A stretch of DNA of 38,320 nt. Origin: an uncultured Oscillibacter sp. Lineage in GTDB: Bacteria > Bacillota > Clostridia > Oscillospirales > Oscillospiraceae. Below are positions 1 through 6,437 of the stretch, piece by piece. A program made the translations under genes and the position numbers. The stretch's first letter is position 1, and each line of letters begins with the position of its first letter. The notes under the pieces are model-generated. The model had not been told where the DNA came from. It did no database searches and worked only from the letters and a program-made list of their open reading frames with translations. Where the stretch lies: assembly GCA_910587875.1 (NCBI GenBank), contig CAJUOD010000012.1:1-38320 (forward strand), read 5' to 3'.

Positions 1-613
1 GATACTCCTCCCCCGCCGGGGTCATGGCGATCTGCCCGGCGGAGAGCTCCGTCAGCCGCCGGGTGAAGGCCTCCGCCCCAGAGCCCGTAAAGGCCGCGTG
101 GAGGGTCACCTCCGCCCCGTAGTCCGCGTCCCGGAGCACGCCGCCCACGGCGGCAATCTCCAGCTTCACCCGCTCCAGGAGCGGATAGGGACAGGGCACG
201 TCCCACAGGGTCCACAGGCTCACCCAGGCGGTGCCCGCCGCCTCCAGGCCGTCCCGGGCCCCCCGGCCATAGGCCCGGGTCAGGCCTCCGGCCCCCAGCA
301 GCACGCCGCCGAAGTACCGGGTGACCACACAGCAGACGTTGGTGACCTCCTGGCGCTGGAAGACGTTCAGCATGGGCTGGCCCGCAGTGCCCTGGGGCTC
401 CCCGTCGTCGGAGTAGCGGACCACGCCGCCCTCCCGAATCAGGTAACACCAGCAGTGGTGCCGGGCGTCGTAGTGCCGCTTGCGGACCTCCTCCAGCCGG
501 GCCCGGGCCTCCGCCTCGGATTCCACCTTGTAAAGGTTCGTGATGAAGCGGGAGCGCTTTTCCGTGAACTCGGTCTCTGCGTCTGTGAAGGGCACGCGGT
601 AGCCGTCACTCAT
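1..613 (-). CDS. YigZ/IMPACT family protein (3' end outside window)
   Basis: The start and first 204 residues of a YigZ-like protein are present; the stop lies beyond the left edge. Family members have an N-terminal RNase-PH/S5-like fold and a short C-terminal domain and may bind translation factors or nucleic acid; the exact role is not settled. The recognisable core is the stretch RYSDDGEPQGTAGQP followed by VTRYFGGVLLGAGGL, which is the family signature. The family is usually about 210 residues, so nearly all of it is here. The ATG overlaps the TGA of the upstream XRE gene as ATGA, which indicates translational coupling and a shared transcript. Identification is by family resemblance and is strong. 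Confidence 0.9.
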   Translation of the reverse strand, partial: MSDGYRVPFTDAETEFTEKRSRFITNLYKVESEAEARARLEEVRKRHYDARHHCWCYLIREGGVVRYSDDGEPQGTAGQPMLNVFQRQEVTNVCCVVTRYFGGVLLGAGGLTRAYGRGARDGLEAAGTAWVSLWTLWDVPCPYPLLERVKLEIAAVGGVLRDADYGAEVTLHAAFTGSGAEAFTRRLTELSAGQIAMTPAGEEY

Positions 614-855
614 GGCCGGGCCTCCTGTTCCGAGGAGGGCGGCAGCATGTCCCGCACATCCGTGCGGCCCAGCAAATAATCGGCGTTCACCTGGAAGTGG
701 TCCGCCAGAGCGCAGAGTGCCGGAATCCTCGGAAGTCCCTCCCCAGTCTCAATCCTGTGATAATTGCGCAAAGCAATGCCTGCCGCTCTGGCAACTGTTT
801 CCTGTGATTCTCCCCGCTCCTTGCGAAGCTCTTTTAATCTCTTTTCAATTATCAT
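610..855 (-). CDS. XRE-family HTH regulator, 81 aa, coupled to yigZ
   Basis: A single helix-turn-helix domain of the Cro/CI (XRE) type: residues 1-60 hold LRKERGESQETVARAAG and then NADYLLGRTD, the usual end of such domains. The tail is short and carries no second domain, so it is likely a small DNA-binding repressor. The start has an AGAGG site 5 nt upstream. It is divergent from the 71-aa gene at 929, and the gap holds a sigma-A promoter with a perfect palindrome (884-899), the expected operator. Its stop overlaps the yigZ start by ATGA. Two other XRE genes in the window have the same arrangement with a short divergent partner. Confidence 0.85.
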   Translation of the reverse strand: MIIEKRLKELRKERGESQETVARAAGIALRNYHRIETGEGLPRIPALCALADHFQVNADYLLGRTDVRDMLPPSSEQEARP

Positions 856-864
856 AGAAACCTC

Positions 865-893
865 TTGACAGCCCGCTTTGGTTTTGATAAAAT
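865..893 (+). promoter_or_regulatory. sigma-A promoter for the 71-aa gene
   Basis: TTGACA at 865-870, a 17-nt spacer and TAAAAT at 888-893, pointing at the start codon at 929. Confidence 0.75.
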
Positions 894-899
894 TATCAA
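884..899. promoter_or_regulatory. perfect palindrome overlapping the -10 box (XRE operator candidate)
   Basis: TTGATAA-AA-TTATCAA is a perfect 7-2-7 inverted repeat that overlaps the -10 hexamer of the promoter at 865-893. A further half-site-like ATAATCAA lies at 907-914. The position fits repression by the divergent XRE protein; this is inferred from position and symmetry. Confidence 0.65.
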
Positions 900-928
900 T
901 ATAAAATAATCAAAGGAGGCCGCTCTAA

Positions 929-1144
929 ATGTCTGATTTCCTGTTCTGGCTTCACGCCAATTACATCAAGCCCCAGGTGGACGCCGCCCTCCGGGGTCCC
1001 TACGCCTGTCCGCTGGACACGCTGCAAAACGAGCTGTGCGAGGCCCAGAGGCGGGACCTGGACAAGGCCCTGGAATTCACGGCCATCCAGGCCTTCCTCC
1101 TGGGCCTGCGCACGGGAGAGGGGTTAGCCCTCAGCTGTCAATAA
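929..1144 (+). CDS. small hypothetical protein, XRE cassette partner (71 aa)
   Basis: A 71-residue acidic, probably alpha-helical protein with no signal peptide or membrane segment. Its C-terminal QAFLLGLRTGEGLALS matches QAFYSGVRFGAQLMAEL in the 81-aa gene at 17528. Both resemble short Firmicute proteins of the DUF6809 type, a recollection that was not searched. A strong AAAGGAGG site lies upstream, and the promoter has an XRE palindrome. The last 14 nt overlap the convergent end of hflX. Function is unknown; it may be the target gene of the adjacent regulator. Confidence 0.7.
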   Translation: MSDFLFWLHANYIKPQVDAALRGPYACPLDTLQNELCEAQRRDLDKALEFTAIQAFLLGLRTGEGLALSCQ

Positions 1145-2402
1145 ACTCCGCCACCCTTCCCAGGGTCCGGGGGGTGCATACCGCCGTCACGTCGATGGTC
1201 TCCGTATACTCCACCTTCTCCACCTTGGCCTCCTTATAGAGAAGGTCCAAAAGCCCCCCCTGGTCATAGGGCAGGTGAATGGTGACCCGCCGGGAGCCCT
1301 TGTCCAGCCGCCGGGCAATCATCTCCAGCAGCTTGTCCACTCCCGCGCCGCTTTTGGCGGAGAGGGCGCAGATGTCCTCCCCGTGGGGCATGATCTCCCC
1401 CGGGGGCAGGAGGTCGGCCTTGTTGAACACGTCGATGCGGGGCAGCTCTCCCGCCCCCAGCTCCAGAATCAGGTCCTCCACCACCCGGGCCTGTCCCTGC
1501 CAGTCCTCGCTGGACACGTCGATGACGTGGAGCAGCAAATCCGCGTACTCCAGCTCCTCCAGGGTGGCCTTGAAGGCCTCCACCAGCTGGTGGGGGAGCT
1601 TGCGGATGAAGCCCACGGTGTCGCTGAGGACCACGTCTTGTGTATCGCTGACGTGGAGCAGGCGGCTGGTGGTGTCCAGGGTGTCGAAGAGCCGGTTGTT
1701 GGCCGGGATGCCCGCCCCGGTGAGCTGGTTCAGGAGGGTGGACTTCCCGGCGTTGGTGTAGCCCACCAGGGCTGCCACGGGGATCTCGTTCTTCCGCCGC
1801 TGGCGGCGCTGGGTGTTCCGCACCCGGCGCACGTCCTCCAGGTCCTCCCGGAGCTTGTCGATTTTCCGGTGGATGTGCCGCCGGTCGGTCTCCAGCTGGG
1901 TTTCGCCGGGGCCCTTGGAGCCGATGGGCCCGCTGCCGCTGGTGCCCGCCTGGCGCTCCAGGTGGGTCCACATGCCGGTGAGGCGGGGCAGCAGGTACTG
2001 GTACTGGGCCAGCTCCACCTGGAGGCGGCCCTCCCGGGTCCGGGCCCGCTGGGCAAAGATGTCCAGAATCAGGCCGCAGCGGTCCAGGACCTGGACCCCC
2101 AGCAACTCCGTCAGCACCCGGAGCTGGGAGGGGGAGAGGTCGTTGTCGAAGATGACCATAGTGGCCTCGGTGTTTTCGCAGTAGAGCTTCACCTCGGCGC
2201 ACTTGCCCTCGCCGATAAAGGTCCGGGGGTCCGGGCTGTTTCGGTTCTGGAGGACGATGCCCACGGTCTCGCCCCCGGCGGTCTCCACCAGGGCGGAGAG
2301 CTCCTCCAGGGTATCGTCGTCCGCGTTCTCCTCCCGCTTGAGGACGGGGGAGTTCAAGCCCACCAGGACCACCTTGTCTCGAATCTTGTCTGTCTCTCGC
2401 AT
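1131..2402 (-). CDS. hflX: GTPase HflX
   Basis: Ribosome-associated GTPase that splits or rescues stalled 70S ribosomes. The 423-aa protein has the N-terminal HflX subdomain, the glycine-rich linker (SGSGPIGSKGPGETQLETDRR, 155-175) and the G domain: G1 GYTNAGKS (214-221), G3 DTVG (261-264), G4 NKAD (327-330), G5 SAK (348-350). Length is typical. The start has an AAGGAAG site. The gene is 16 nt downstream of the flavin reductase, on the same strand. Its 3' end overlaps the convergent small gene by 14 nt. Confidence 0.97.
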   Translation of the reverse strand: MRETDKIRDKVVLVGLNSPVLKREENADDDTLEELSALVETAGGETVGIVLQNRNSPDPRTFIGEGKCAEVKLYCENTEATMVIFDNDLSPSQLRVLTELLGVQVLDRCGLILDIFAQRARTREGRLQVELAQYQYLLPRLTGMWTHLERQAGTSGSGPIGSKGPGETQLETDRRHIHRKIDKLREDLEDVRRVRNTQRRQRRKNEIPVAALVGYTNAGKSTLLNQLTGAGIPANNRLFDTLDTTSRLLHVSDTQDVVLSDTVGFIRKLPHQLVEAFKATLEELEYADLLLHVIDVSSEDWQGQARVVEDLILELGAGELPRIDVFNKADLLPPGEIMPHGEDICALSAKSGAGVDKLLEMIARRLDKGSRRVTIHLPYDQGGLLDLLYKEAKVEKVEYTETIDVTAVCTPRTLGRVAEFIDS

Positions 2403-2418
2403 AGTACTTCCTTATTTG

Positions 2419-2937
2419 TTATTTGGCGGAGTACGCCTCCACGATCTCGCCGGTATAGGCCCGATGCCAGCCGCCCTTGGCCCCGTAGCTGGGGGAGATC
2501 TTCTCCTCCCCGGCGGGGAGCACGCAGGCGGGCTCCAGGTTCTGGGCGTAGAGCTTCCGGCAGACCAGGACCAGCTCCGCCTCCTCGAAGAAGGGGGCGC
2601 CGCCCGCGCCGGTTTGGACCGTCAGGCCGCACGCCTTGATTTTATCCATGTCCCGGCCGCTCTTCGTGCCGCAGAGGGACATGGCGTCCTTCCTGTCCGC
2701 GGGGAGAACGGAGACGGTGAAGTACTCCTGTTCCTCCATGAACTGATAGGTGTAGCGCTCGGGCCGCACGTAGACCGTGCAGGCCTGGAGGCCCCAGAGC
2801 CGCCCCGCCTGGCACCAGCCGATGGTCATGGTGTTGCAGCGGTCCGCCGTCCCGGCGGTGAGCAGGGCGTTCTCCACGCCCAGGGCCGGGAGGAGGTCCC
2901 GGGCGGCGGCGTTGGGGTCGATGGGATGCAGGCGCAT
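2419..2937 (-). CDS. flavin reductase family protein (FMN-binding split barrel)
   Basis: A 172-aa cytosolic flavoprotein of the flavin reductase/FMN split-barrel family. The N-terminal third has NTMTIGWCQAGRLWG, the usual flavin-binding region, followed by TVYVRPERYTYQFMEE and YFTVSVL, which match the barrel core. These enzymes reduce FMN or act as electron-transfer partners; the substrate cannot be read from the sequence. The ATG follows GAGAGGAG by about 9 nt. It precedes hflX in the same direction with a 16-nt gap, so the two are probably co-transcribed. Confidence 0.85.
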   Translation of the reverse strand: MRLHPIDPNAAARDLLPALGVENALLTAGTADRCNTMTIGWCQAGRLWGLQACTVYVRPERYTYQFMEEQEYFTVSVLPADRKDAMSLCGTKSGRDMDKIKACGLTVQTGAGGAPFFEEAELVLVCRKLYAQNLEPACVLPAGEEKISPSYGAKGGWHRAYTGEIVEAYSAK

Positions 2938-2995
2938 GGCAAACAGCTCCTCTCAAAATCTCACTGTTTCCAGTATATGCTTTTGCCGGAAAAAT

Positions 2996-3619
2996 TCAAC
3001 AGCAGATTGCAAAGATTTCCTTCTGGAGGTCCTCCAGGAACTGCGCGGCGTGGCCGCCGTCCATCTGGGTGTGGTGGAATTGGAAGGAGATGGGCAGGGA
3101 GGCCCGCCAGAGCTTCGTTCGGACCTTCCCCCAGATGAGGAAGGGGTTGTTGTAGAACCCGGCGTAGATGTTCACCGCCCCGTCGATCTCCGTCTGGGGC
3201 AGGGCGGAGGCCCCGATCACCATGTAATCCCCGTTCAGGTCATAGGGCTCCCCGGTCTCCCGCACCCGGGCGGTCAGGGCCAGGTAGTCCCGCTGAAACT
3301 GGTCTAGGCTCTCGGAAACCGGGATATCGCAGGTGGCGATGCCGCCGTCTTTTAACGCCACTACGGTGTTGACGGCCAGGTTCTCGTAGCGGATCAGCCT
3401 GTCCCCCACCGGGAGGGTGTAGAACTCCTTTGTCCGGGAGGCCGCCCTGCCGATGCACCAGCAAAGAAGCATGTTGAATTTCAGCCCCCGCTTCCGGCGG
3501 AGCCGCACCAAGCGGGTGACGTCCAGGGTCTTGAACAGCGTCACCATGGGCATGGGGGCCTTCATCCAGAGCTCGAAGGCGGCGGCGCGGCTTGTCTGTT
3601 TCGGGTCCAGTTCTTCCAT
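2996..3619 (-). CDS. chloramphenicol acetyltransferase-like protein (CatA family)
   Basis: A 207-aa CatA-type acyltransferase. The C-terminal HHTQMDG (182-188) is the family active-site HHxxxDG, with the catalytic base in the second His, and NPFLIWGKV matches the region before it. Family members form trimers and move an acetyl group from acetyl-CoA to an O-acceptor. Many chromosomal homologues do not confer chloramphenicol resistance, and the sequence alone does not show resistance. The ATG is preceded by GAGGAGG. The next gene on this strand, the flavin reductase, begins 58 nt downstream. Confidence 0.87.
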   Translation of the reverse strand: MEELDPKQTSRAAAFELWMKAPMPMVTLFKTLDVTRLVRLRRKRGLKFNMLLCWCIGRAASRTKEFYTLPVGDRLIRYENLAVNTVVALKDGGIATCDIPVSESLDQFQRDYLALTARVRETGEPYDLNGDYMVIGASALPQTEIDGAVNIYAGFYNNPFLIWGKVRTKLWRASLPISFQFHHTQMDGGHAAQFLEDLQKEIFAICC

Positions 3620-3656
3620 GGCTCCTCCTCTCCAGCTTCCAGGCGCGGAAGCGCGA

Positions 3657-3690
3657 AAAAGAGCGCGCCGCAGCTACGGCGCGCTCTTTT
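3657..3690 (-). terminator. rho-independent terminator of rpmE
   Basis: A perfect 14-bp stem (3657-3670 with 3677-3690), 6-nt loop, with A/T runs on both sides, so it can act on either strand. It lies 20 nt past the rpmE stop. Confidence 0.85.
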
Positions 3691-3709
3691 GGTTGTGACA
3701 GTGTCGGAC

Positions 3710-3913
3710 TTATTTGTCCAGGCCGAACCTCTTGTTGAACTTCGCGACCCGGCCGCCGGTGTCCACCAGCTTCTGCTTGCCGGTGAAGAAGGGGTGACAC
3801 TTAGAGCAGACTTCCACCTTGATATCCTTCTTGGTAGAACCTGTCTCAATCACATTACCGCAGGCGCATGTAATCGTAGTCTGCTGATAATTGGGATGGA
3901 TTCCTTCCTTCAT
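3710..3913 (-). CDS. rpmE: 50S ribosomal protein bL31, zinc-binding form
   Basis: A 67-aa large-subunit protein. The Cys pairs C16-C18 (CAC) and C36-C39 (CSKC) mark the zinc-containing form. GIHPNY near the start and HPFFTGKQKLVDTGGRVAKFNKRFG at the C-terminus are family hallmarks. The ATG at 3913 was chosen because GGGGTG lies 9 nt upstream; an in-frame GTG at 3925 is less likely. A good promoter is upstream and a strong terminator downstream, so it is a one-gene unit. Confidence 0.96.
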   Translation of the reverse strand: MKEGIHPNYQQTTITCACGNVIETGSTKKDIKVEVCSKCHPFFTGKQKLVDTGGRVAKFNKRFGLDK

Positions 3914-3977
3914 TGCTCTGTTCACCCCTTTCTAAAACATATTCCGCCGCGCAGCTTTCACCGCAACAGCAACTGTC

Positions 3978-4006
3978 AGTATAGCACGGCGGTTTTCAAA
4001 TTGCAA
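3978..4006 (-). promoter_or_regulatory. rpmE promoter
   Basis: On the minus strand: TTGCAA (4006-4001), 17-nt spacer, TATACT (3983-3978). Confidence 0.75.
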
Positions 4007-4048
4007 GCCTTTTCTTCAAATTGGGGGAGTTTATTTTTTAAGTTTCTC

Positions 4049-4077
4049 TTGCGTCTCCCGCCGGGGCGTGGTATAAT
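4049..4077 (+). promoter_or_regulatory. promoter of the Fst-like antisense RNA 1
   Basis: TTGCGT (4049-4054), 17-nt spacer, TATAAT (4072-4077). The toxin promoters of both Fst-like loci have the same kind of TTGCG -35 box. Confidence 0.8.
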
Positions 4078-4083
4078 AGCTTT

Positions 4084-4166
4084 GCCGACAAGAACAGCAT
4101 GGTCGTGCTTCCCCCGCAAAAGCGGACCCCCGGAGAGGTGTGAGCTCTCCGGGGGTCCTTTTGTTC
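4084..4166 (+). ncRNA. putative antisense antitoxin RNA, Fst-like locus 1
   Basis: The transcript expected from the promoter at 4049-4077 would be about 80 nt and end at the terminator at 4124-4166. Its 5' part (4084-4114) repeats the sequence at 4234-4269, differing mainly by a 5-nt gap. Because the toxin gene is read from the opposite strand, this RNA is complementary to the toxin mRNA across its start codon and first codons. Length, repeats and shared terminator match the RNA II of the pAD1 par (Fst) system. No translatable reading frame is evident. Inferred from sequence; not previously measured here. Confidence 0.65.
4124..4166. terminator. bidirectional terminator between toxin 1 and antisense RNA 1
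   Basis: Perfect 14-bp stem (4124-4137 with 4145-4158), 7-nt loop, TTTTGTT on the right and a CTTTTG run on the other strand. It can end both convergent transcripts. Confidence 0.85.
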
Positions 4167-4262
4167 TCAGCTGCCCTTGTGACGGCGGTCAAGCCACTTA
4201 CAGATGTAGCAGCCTACAACGCTTGCGGCGACCGCCGACAAGAACTCGTACAGCATGGTCAT
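4167..4262 (-). CDS. Fst-like small membrane toxin peptide 1 (31 aa)
   Basis: A 31-residue peptide: MTMLYEFLSAVAASVVGC, then YICKWLDRRHKGS. It has one hydrophobic helix and a basic tail after KWLD, the shape of Fst/Ldr type I toxins that insert in the membrane. GGAGGAGG stands 7 nt before the ATG at 4262. The promoter is at 4309-4337. A paralogue of equal length lies at 37174-37269; both share the SVVA.V..YY/CY..KWLDR pattern and the leader GGCA.CAGGGAGG. The organisation with a convergent antisense RNA supports the call. Toxicity is inferred, not shown. Confidence 0.7.
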   Translation of the reverse strand: MTMLYEFLSAVAASVVGCYICKWLDRRHKGS

Positions 4263-4308
4263 GTTCCCACCTCCTCCCTGTTGCCAGTTTGGATAGGGCA
4301 GCATGACC

Positions 4309-4337
4309 ATTATAACAGGATTCGACCAATCCCGCAA
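4309..4337 (-). promoter_or_regulatory. promoter of Fst-like toxin 1
   Basis: On the minus strand: TTGCGG (4337-4332), 17-nt spacer, TATAAT (4314-4309), giving a leader of about 40 nt. Confidence 0.8.
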
Positions 4338-4355
4338 CGCTCTACTTTTCCGCCC

Positions 4356-4532
4356 TCACTGCGGCGGCACTTCCGGAATGATGTCCGCCTCCATGTGGAC
4401 GGCTTCCGCCTCCGCCAAGGCGCGGAGCAGAATCTGGATGGCGGAAATGATCCGCCCGCTCTGCAAACAGGCCAGGGCCTCCGTCACAGCGGAGAGAAGC
4501 TGGAGATACAAGCTCTTATACGACAAAATCAT
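4356..4532 (-). CDS. small hypothetical protein, XRE cassette partner (58 aa)
   Basis: A 58-residue, mostly helical, amphipathic protein: SYKSLYLQLLSAVTEALACL followed by an acidic tail. No known domain was recognised. Short SYK.LYLQL proteins beside XRE genes are a recollection from gut Firmicutes, not a search. Upstream on this strand is TTGACT-N17-TATACT with a perfect palindrome in the spacer. The start is uncertain: GAGGTG abuts the ATG at 4532, so the in-frame TTG at 4526 has the better spacing. Divergent from the XRE gene at 4619. Function unknown. Confidence 0.55.
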   Translation of the reverse strand: MILSYKSLYLQLLSAVTEALACLQSGRIISAIQILLRALAEAEAVHMEADIIPEVPPQ

Positions 4533-4542
4533 CACCTCATTC

Positions 4543-4577
4543 CCTAGTATAGCGAATTATTCGCTAAGAGTCAACAG
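4543..4577 (-). promoter_or_regulatory. promoter of the 58-aa gene with XRE operator
   Basis: On the minus strand TTGACT, a 17-nt spacer and TATACT. A perfect 7-3-7 palindrome (4550-4566, TAGCGAA-TTA-TTCGCTA) fills most of the spacer and touches the -10 box. It is the probable operator of the XRE gene at 4619. Confidence 0.75.
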
Positions 4578-4618
4578 AAAATACGGGGAGCTTTTAGGAT
4601 AGGGCTTGAGGTGAGCGC

Positions 4619-4846
4619 ATGAAACCCTATTCCCGTATTCGGGACTTCCGAGAAGATAAGGACATGACCCAGGCTGAGATAGCGGAGATTCTTCATTGCA
4701 GCCAGAGGGTATACAGTAACTATGAACGTGGGGATATTGATATTCCCACGGAGGTACTTCGTATTTTGGCAAGATTTCACAACACCAGCGTGGACTACCT
4801 CCTGGAGCTGACCGACGACCCCAGGCCCTATCCCCGCAAACGCTGA
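4619..4846 (+). CDS. XRE-family HTH regulator, 75 aa
   Basis: A single-domain HTH protein: FREDKDMTQAEIAEILHCSQ is helices 1-3, then YSNYERGDIDIPTEVLRILA and SVDYLLELTDDPRPYPRKR. It probably represses the divergent 58-aa gene through the palindrome at 4550-4566. A TGAGG site lies 7 nt before the ATG. It ends at a strong bidirectional terminator shared with znuB. The cassette sits in a lower-GC island between rpmE and the metal transporter, beside Fst-like locus 1. Confidence 0.85.
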   Translation: MKPYSRIRDFREDKDMTQAEIAEILHCSQRVYSNYERGDIDIPTEVLRILARFHNTSVDYLLELTDDPRPYPRKR

Positions 4847-4872
4847 ACGGCCCGCGAAAGCGGGCCGTTTTG
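4846..4872. terminator. bidirectional terminator between XRE gene and znuB
   Basis: AACGGCCCGC-GAAA-GCGGGCCGTT followed by TT, a perfect 10-bp stem with a GAAA tetraloop at the convergent gene ends. Confidence 0.85.
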
Positions 4873-4875
4873 TGT

Positions 4876-5688
4876 TTACCTCCGCCTCAGCGCCCCCGCG
4901 CCGCAGGCCAGGAGGAACAGCGCCAGGTTTGCCGCCACCACCGTGGCCCCCACGGGGGTGGACCAGGCGAAGGACACCGCCAGTCCCGCGCAGAAGCACC
5001 CCACCGACGTGACGGCGGCGCAGAGGGTCACCCCCAGGAAGCTCCGGAAGAGCCGCATAGCCGTCAGCGCCGGGAAGATCACCAGGGAGGAGATCAGCAT
5101 GGCCCCCATCATCCGCATGCCCAGGACAATGGTCAGGGCCGTGAGGATGGCCAGCAGGGCGTTGTACCGCTCCACCTTCAGCCCCGTGGCCCGGGAGAAG
5201 CTCTCGTCGAAGGTGACGGCGAAAATCCGGTGGTAGAACAGGAGGAACAGCGTCAGCACGGCGGCGCACAGGACCACGGAGAGGCCCACGTCCGCCTTGG
5301 ACATCGCCAGAACGGAGCCGAACATGTAGTTGTCCACGTCCGTGGTCATGCCGGAGGTCTTGGAAATCACCAGCACGCCCAGGGCCAGGGAGGAGGCGCT
5401 GACCACGGCGATGGCGGCGTCGCTGTTCCACCGGGGGCTGTCCGCCACCCGGAGGAGGAGAAAGGCCGCCGCAATGACCACGGGGATGGAGAAATACAGC
5501 GGCGTGAATCCAAGGGCCACCGCCACGGCTAAGGCCCCGAAGGACACGTGGCTCAGGCCGTCGCCGATCATGGAGTATCGTTTTAAAACCAGGGGCACCC
5601 CCAGCAGGGCGGCGCACAGGCTCACCAGCACCCCGGCGATCAGGGCCCGCTGGATGAAGGGGAAGGAGAACATATCCAACAAGCTCAT
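4876..5688 (-). CDS. znuB: metal ABC transporter permease (ZnuB/MntB family)
   Basis: A 270-aa membrane protein with about eight hydrophobic segments, of the ABC-3 family that imports Zn or Mn. Typical motifs are GVPLVLKRYSMIGDGLSHVSFGALA near residues 28-52 and GMRMMGAMLISSLVIFPALTA near 190-210. The start overlaps the ATPase stop as ATGA, so the two are coupled. The metal is not readable from the permease; the symbol follows the family's common use. No binding protein (ZnuA/MntA) gene lies beside it in the window. Confidence 0.9.
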   Translation of the reverse strand: MSLLDMFSFPFIQRALIAGVLVSLCAALLGVPLVLKRYSMIGDGLSHVSFGALAVAVALGFTPLYFSIPVVIAAAFLLLRVADSPRWNSDAAIAVVSASSLALGVLVISKTSGMTTDVDNYMFGSVLAMSKADVGLSVVLCAAVLTLFLLFYHRIFAVTFDESFSRATGLKVERYNALLAILTALTIVLGMRMMGAMLISSLVIFPALTAMRLFRSFLGVTLCAAVTSVGCFCAGLAVSFAWSTPVGATVVAANLALFLLACGAGALRRR

Positions 5689-6398
5689 TCCGCCGCCTCC
5701 TTGAATCTTCTGCCGTAGGGGGAGGCCAAATACTCCTCCGGCGTCCCCAGGAAGGTCCCGCCATGGCCGATGTGGAGCACCGTCCCCGCGTCCCGGAGGG
5801 CGGGGCGGAGATCGTGTGTCACCATGACCACGGCCATGCCCTCCTTCCTATTTAAATAGTTCAGCGTCTTGTAGAGGTCCTGGGCGGCGGCGGGGTCCAG
5901 GCCGGTGACGGGCTCGTCCAGGATCAGCAGGCGGCTGGCGGCGCACAGGGCCCGGGCCAGGAGCACCCGCTGCTGCTGGCCCCCAGAGAGATCCCGGTAG
6001 CTCTTGGCCCGGAGCTCCAGAACGCCCAGCTTCCCCATGTTCATCAGCGCCCGGGAGCGCTGGGCGGCGGTGTAGAAAAACCGCAGCCCCTTCTGATTCA
6101 GGCAGCCGGAGAGGACCACCTCCTCCACCGTGGCGGGGAAATCCCGCTGGGCCTTGGTCTGCTGGGGGAGGTAGCCCACGGCCCCCCGCTCCAGCTCCGC
6201 CGCCCGCTCAATGCTCCCCGAAAGGGGCGGCAGGAGCCCCAGAAGCCCCCGGAGCAGGGTGGACTTCCCGGACCCGTTGTCCCCCACCACACAGAGGTAG
6301 TCCCCGCCCCGAACCCGGAGATTCAGGCCGCTTAAGACGCTGTGCCCCTCGTAGCCCAGGGACAGGTCCCGGCAGACGATCAAATCGGTGTGCTCCAT
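5685..6398 (-). CDS. znuC: metal ABC transporter ATP-binding protein (ZnuC family)
   Basis: A 237-aa ABC ATPase. Walker A GDNGSGKS (39-46), Q-loop LPQQ, signature LSGGQQQR (137-144), Walker B LLILDEP (157-162) and the switch His in VTHD are all present, so it should be active. The ATG at 6398 has GGGAGG 6 nt upstream; an overlapping GTG at 6401 is less likely. It is first in a two-gene unit with the permease. Substrate is probably Zn or Mn, from the permease family. Confidence 0.9.
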   Translation of the reverse strand: MEHTDLIVCRDLSLGYEGHSVLSGLNLRVRGGDYLCVVGDNGSGKSTLLRGLLGLLPPLSGSIERAAELERGAVGYLPQQTKAQRDFPATVEEVVLSGCLNQKGLRFFYTAAQRSRALMNMGKLGVLELRAKSYRDLSGGQQQRVLLARALCAASRLLILDEPVTGLDPAAAQDLYKTLNYLNRKEGMAVVMVTHDLRPALRDAGTVLHIGHGGTFLGTPEEYLASPYGRRFKEAAE

Positions 6399-6437
6399 CA
6401 CGCGCCTCCCAGCTGGTACTTGTCAATTGCTGCCATT

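Noticed and set aside
1275..2639. Long plus-strand open frame opposite hflX (454 codons)
   Set aside because: High GC leaves long stop-free frames on the other strand; hflX on the minus strand has all its G motifs and a ribosome site, and the plus frame has no recognisable domain.
2996..3619. Chloramphenicol resistance from the CatA-like gene
   Set aside because: The family motif is present, but chromosomal CatA-like proteins often lack this activity; no resistance is claimed.
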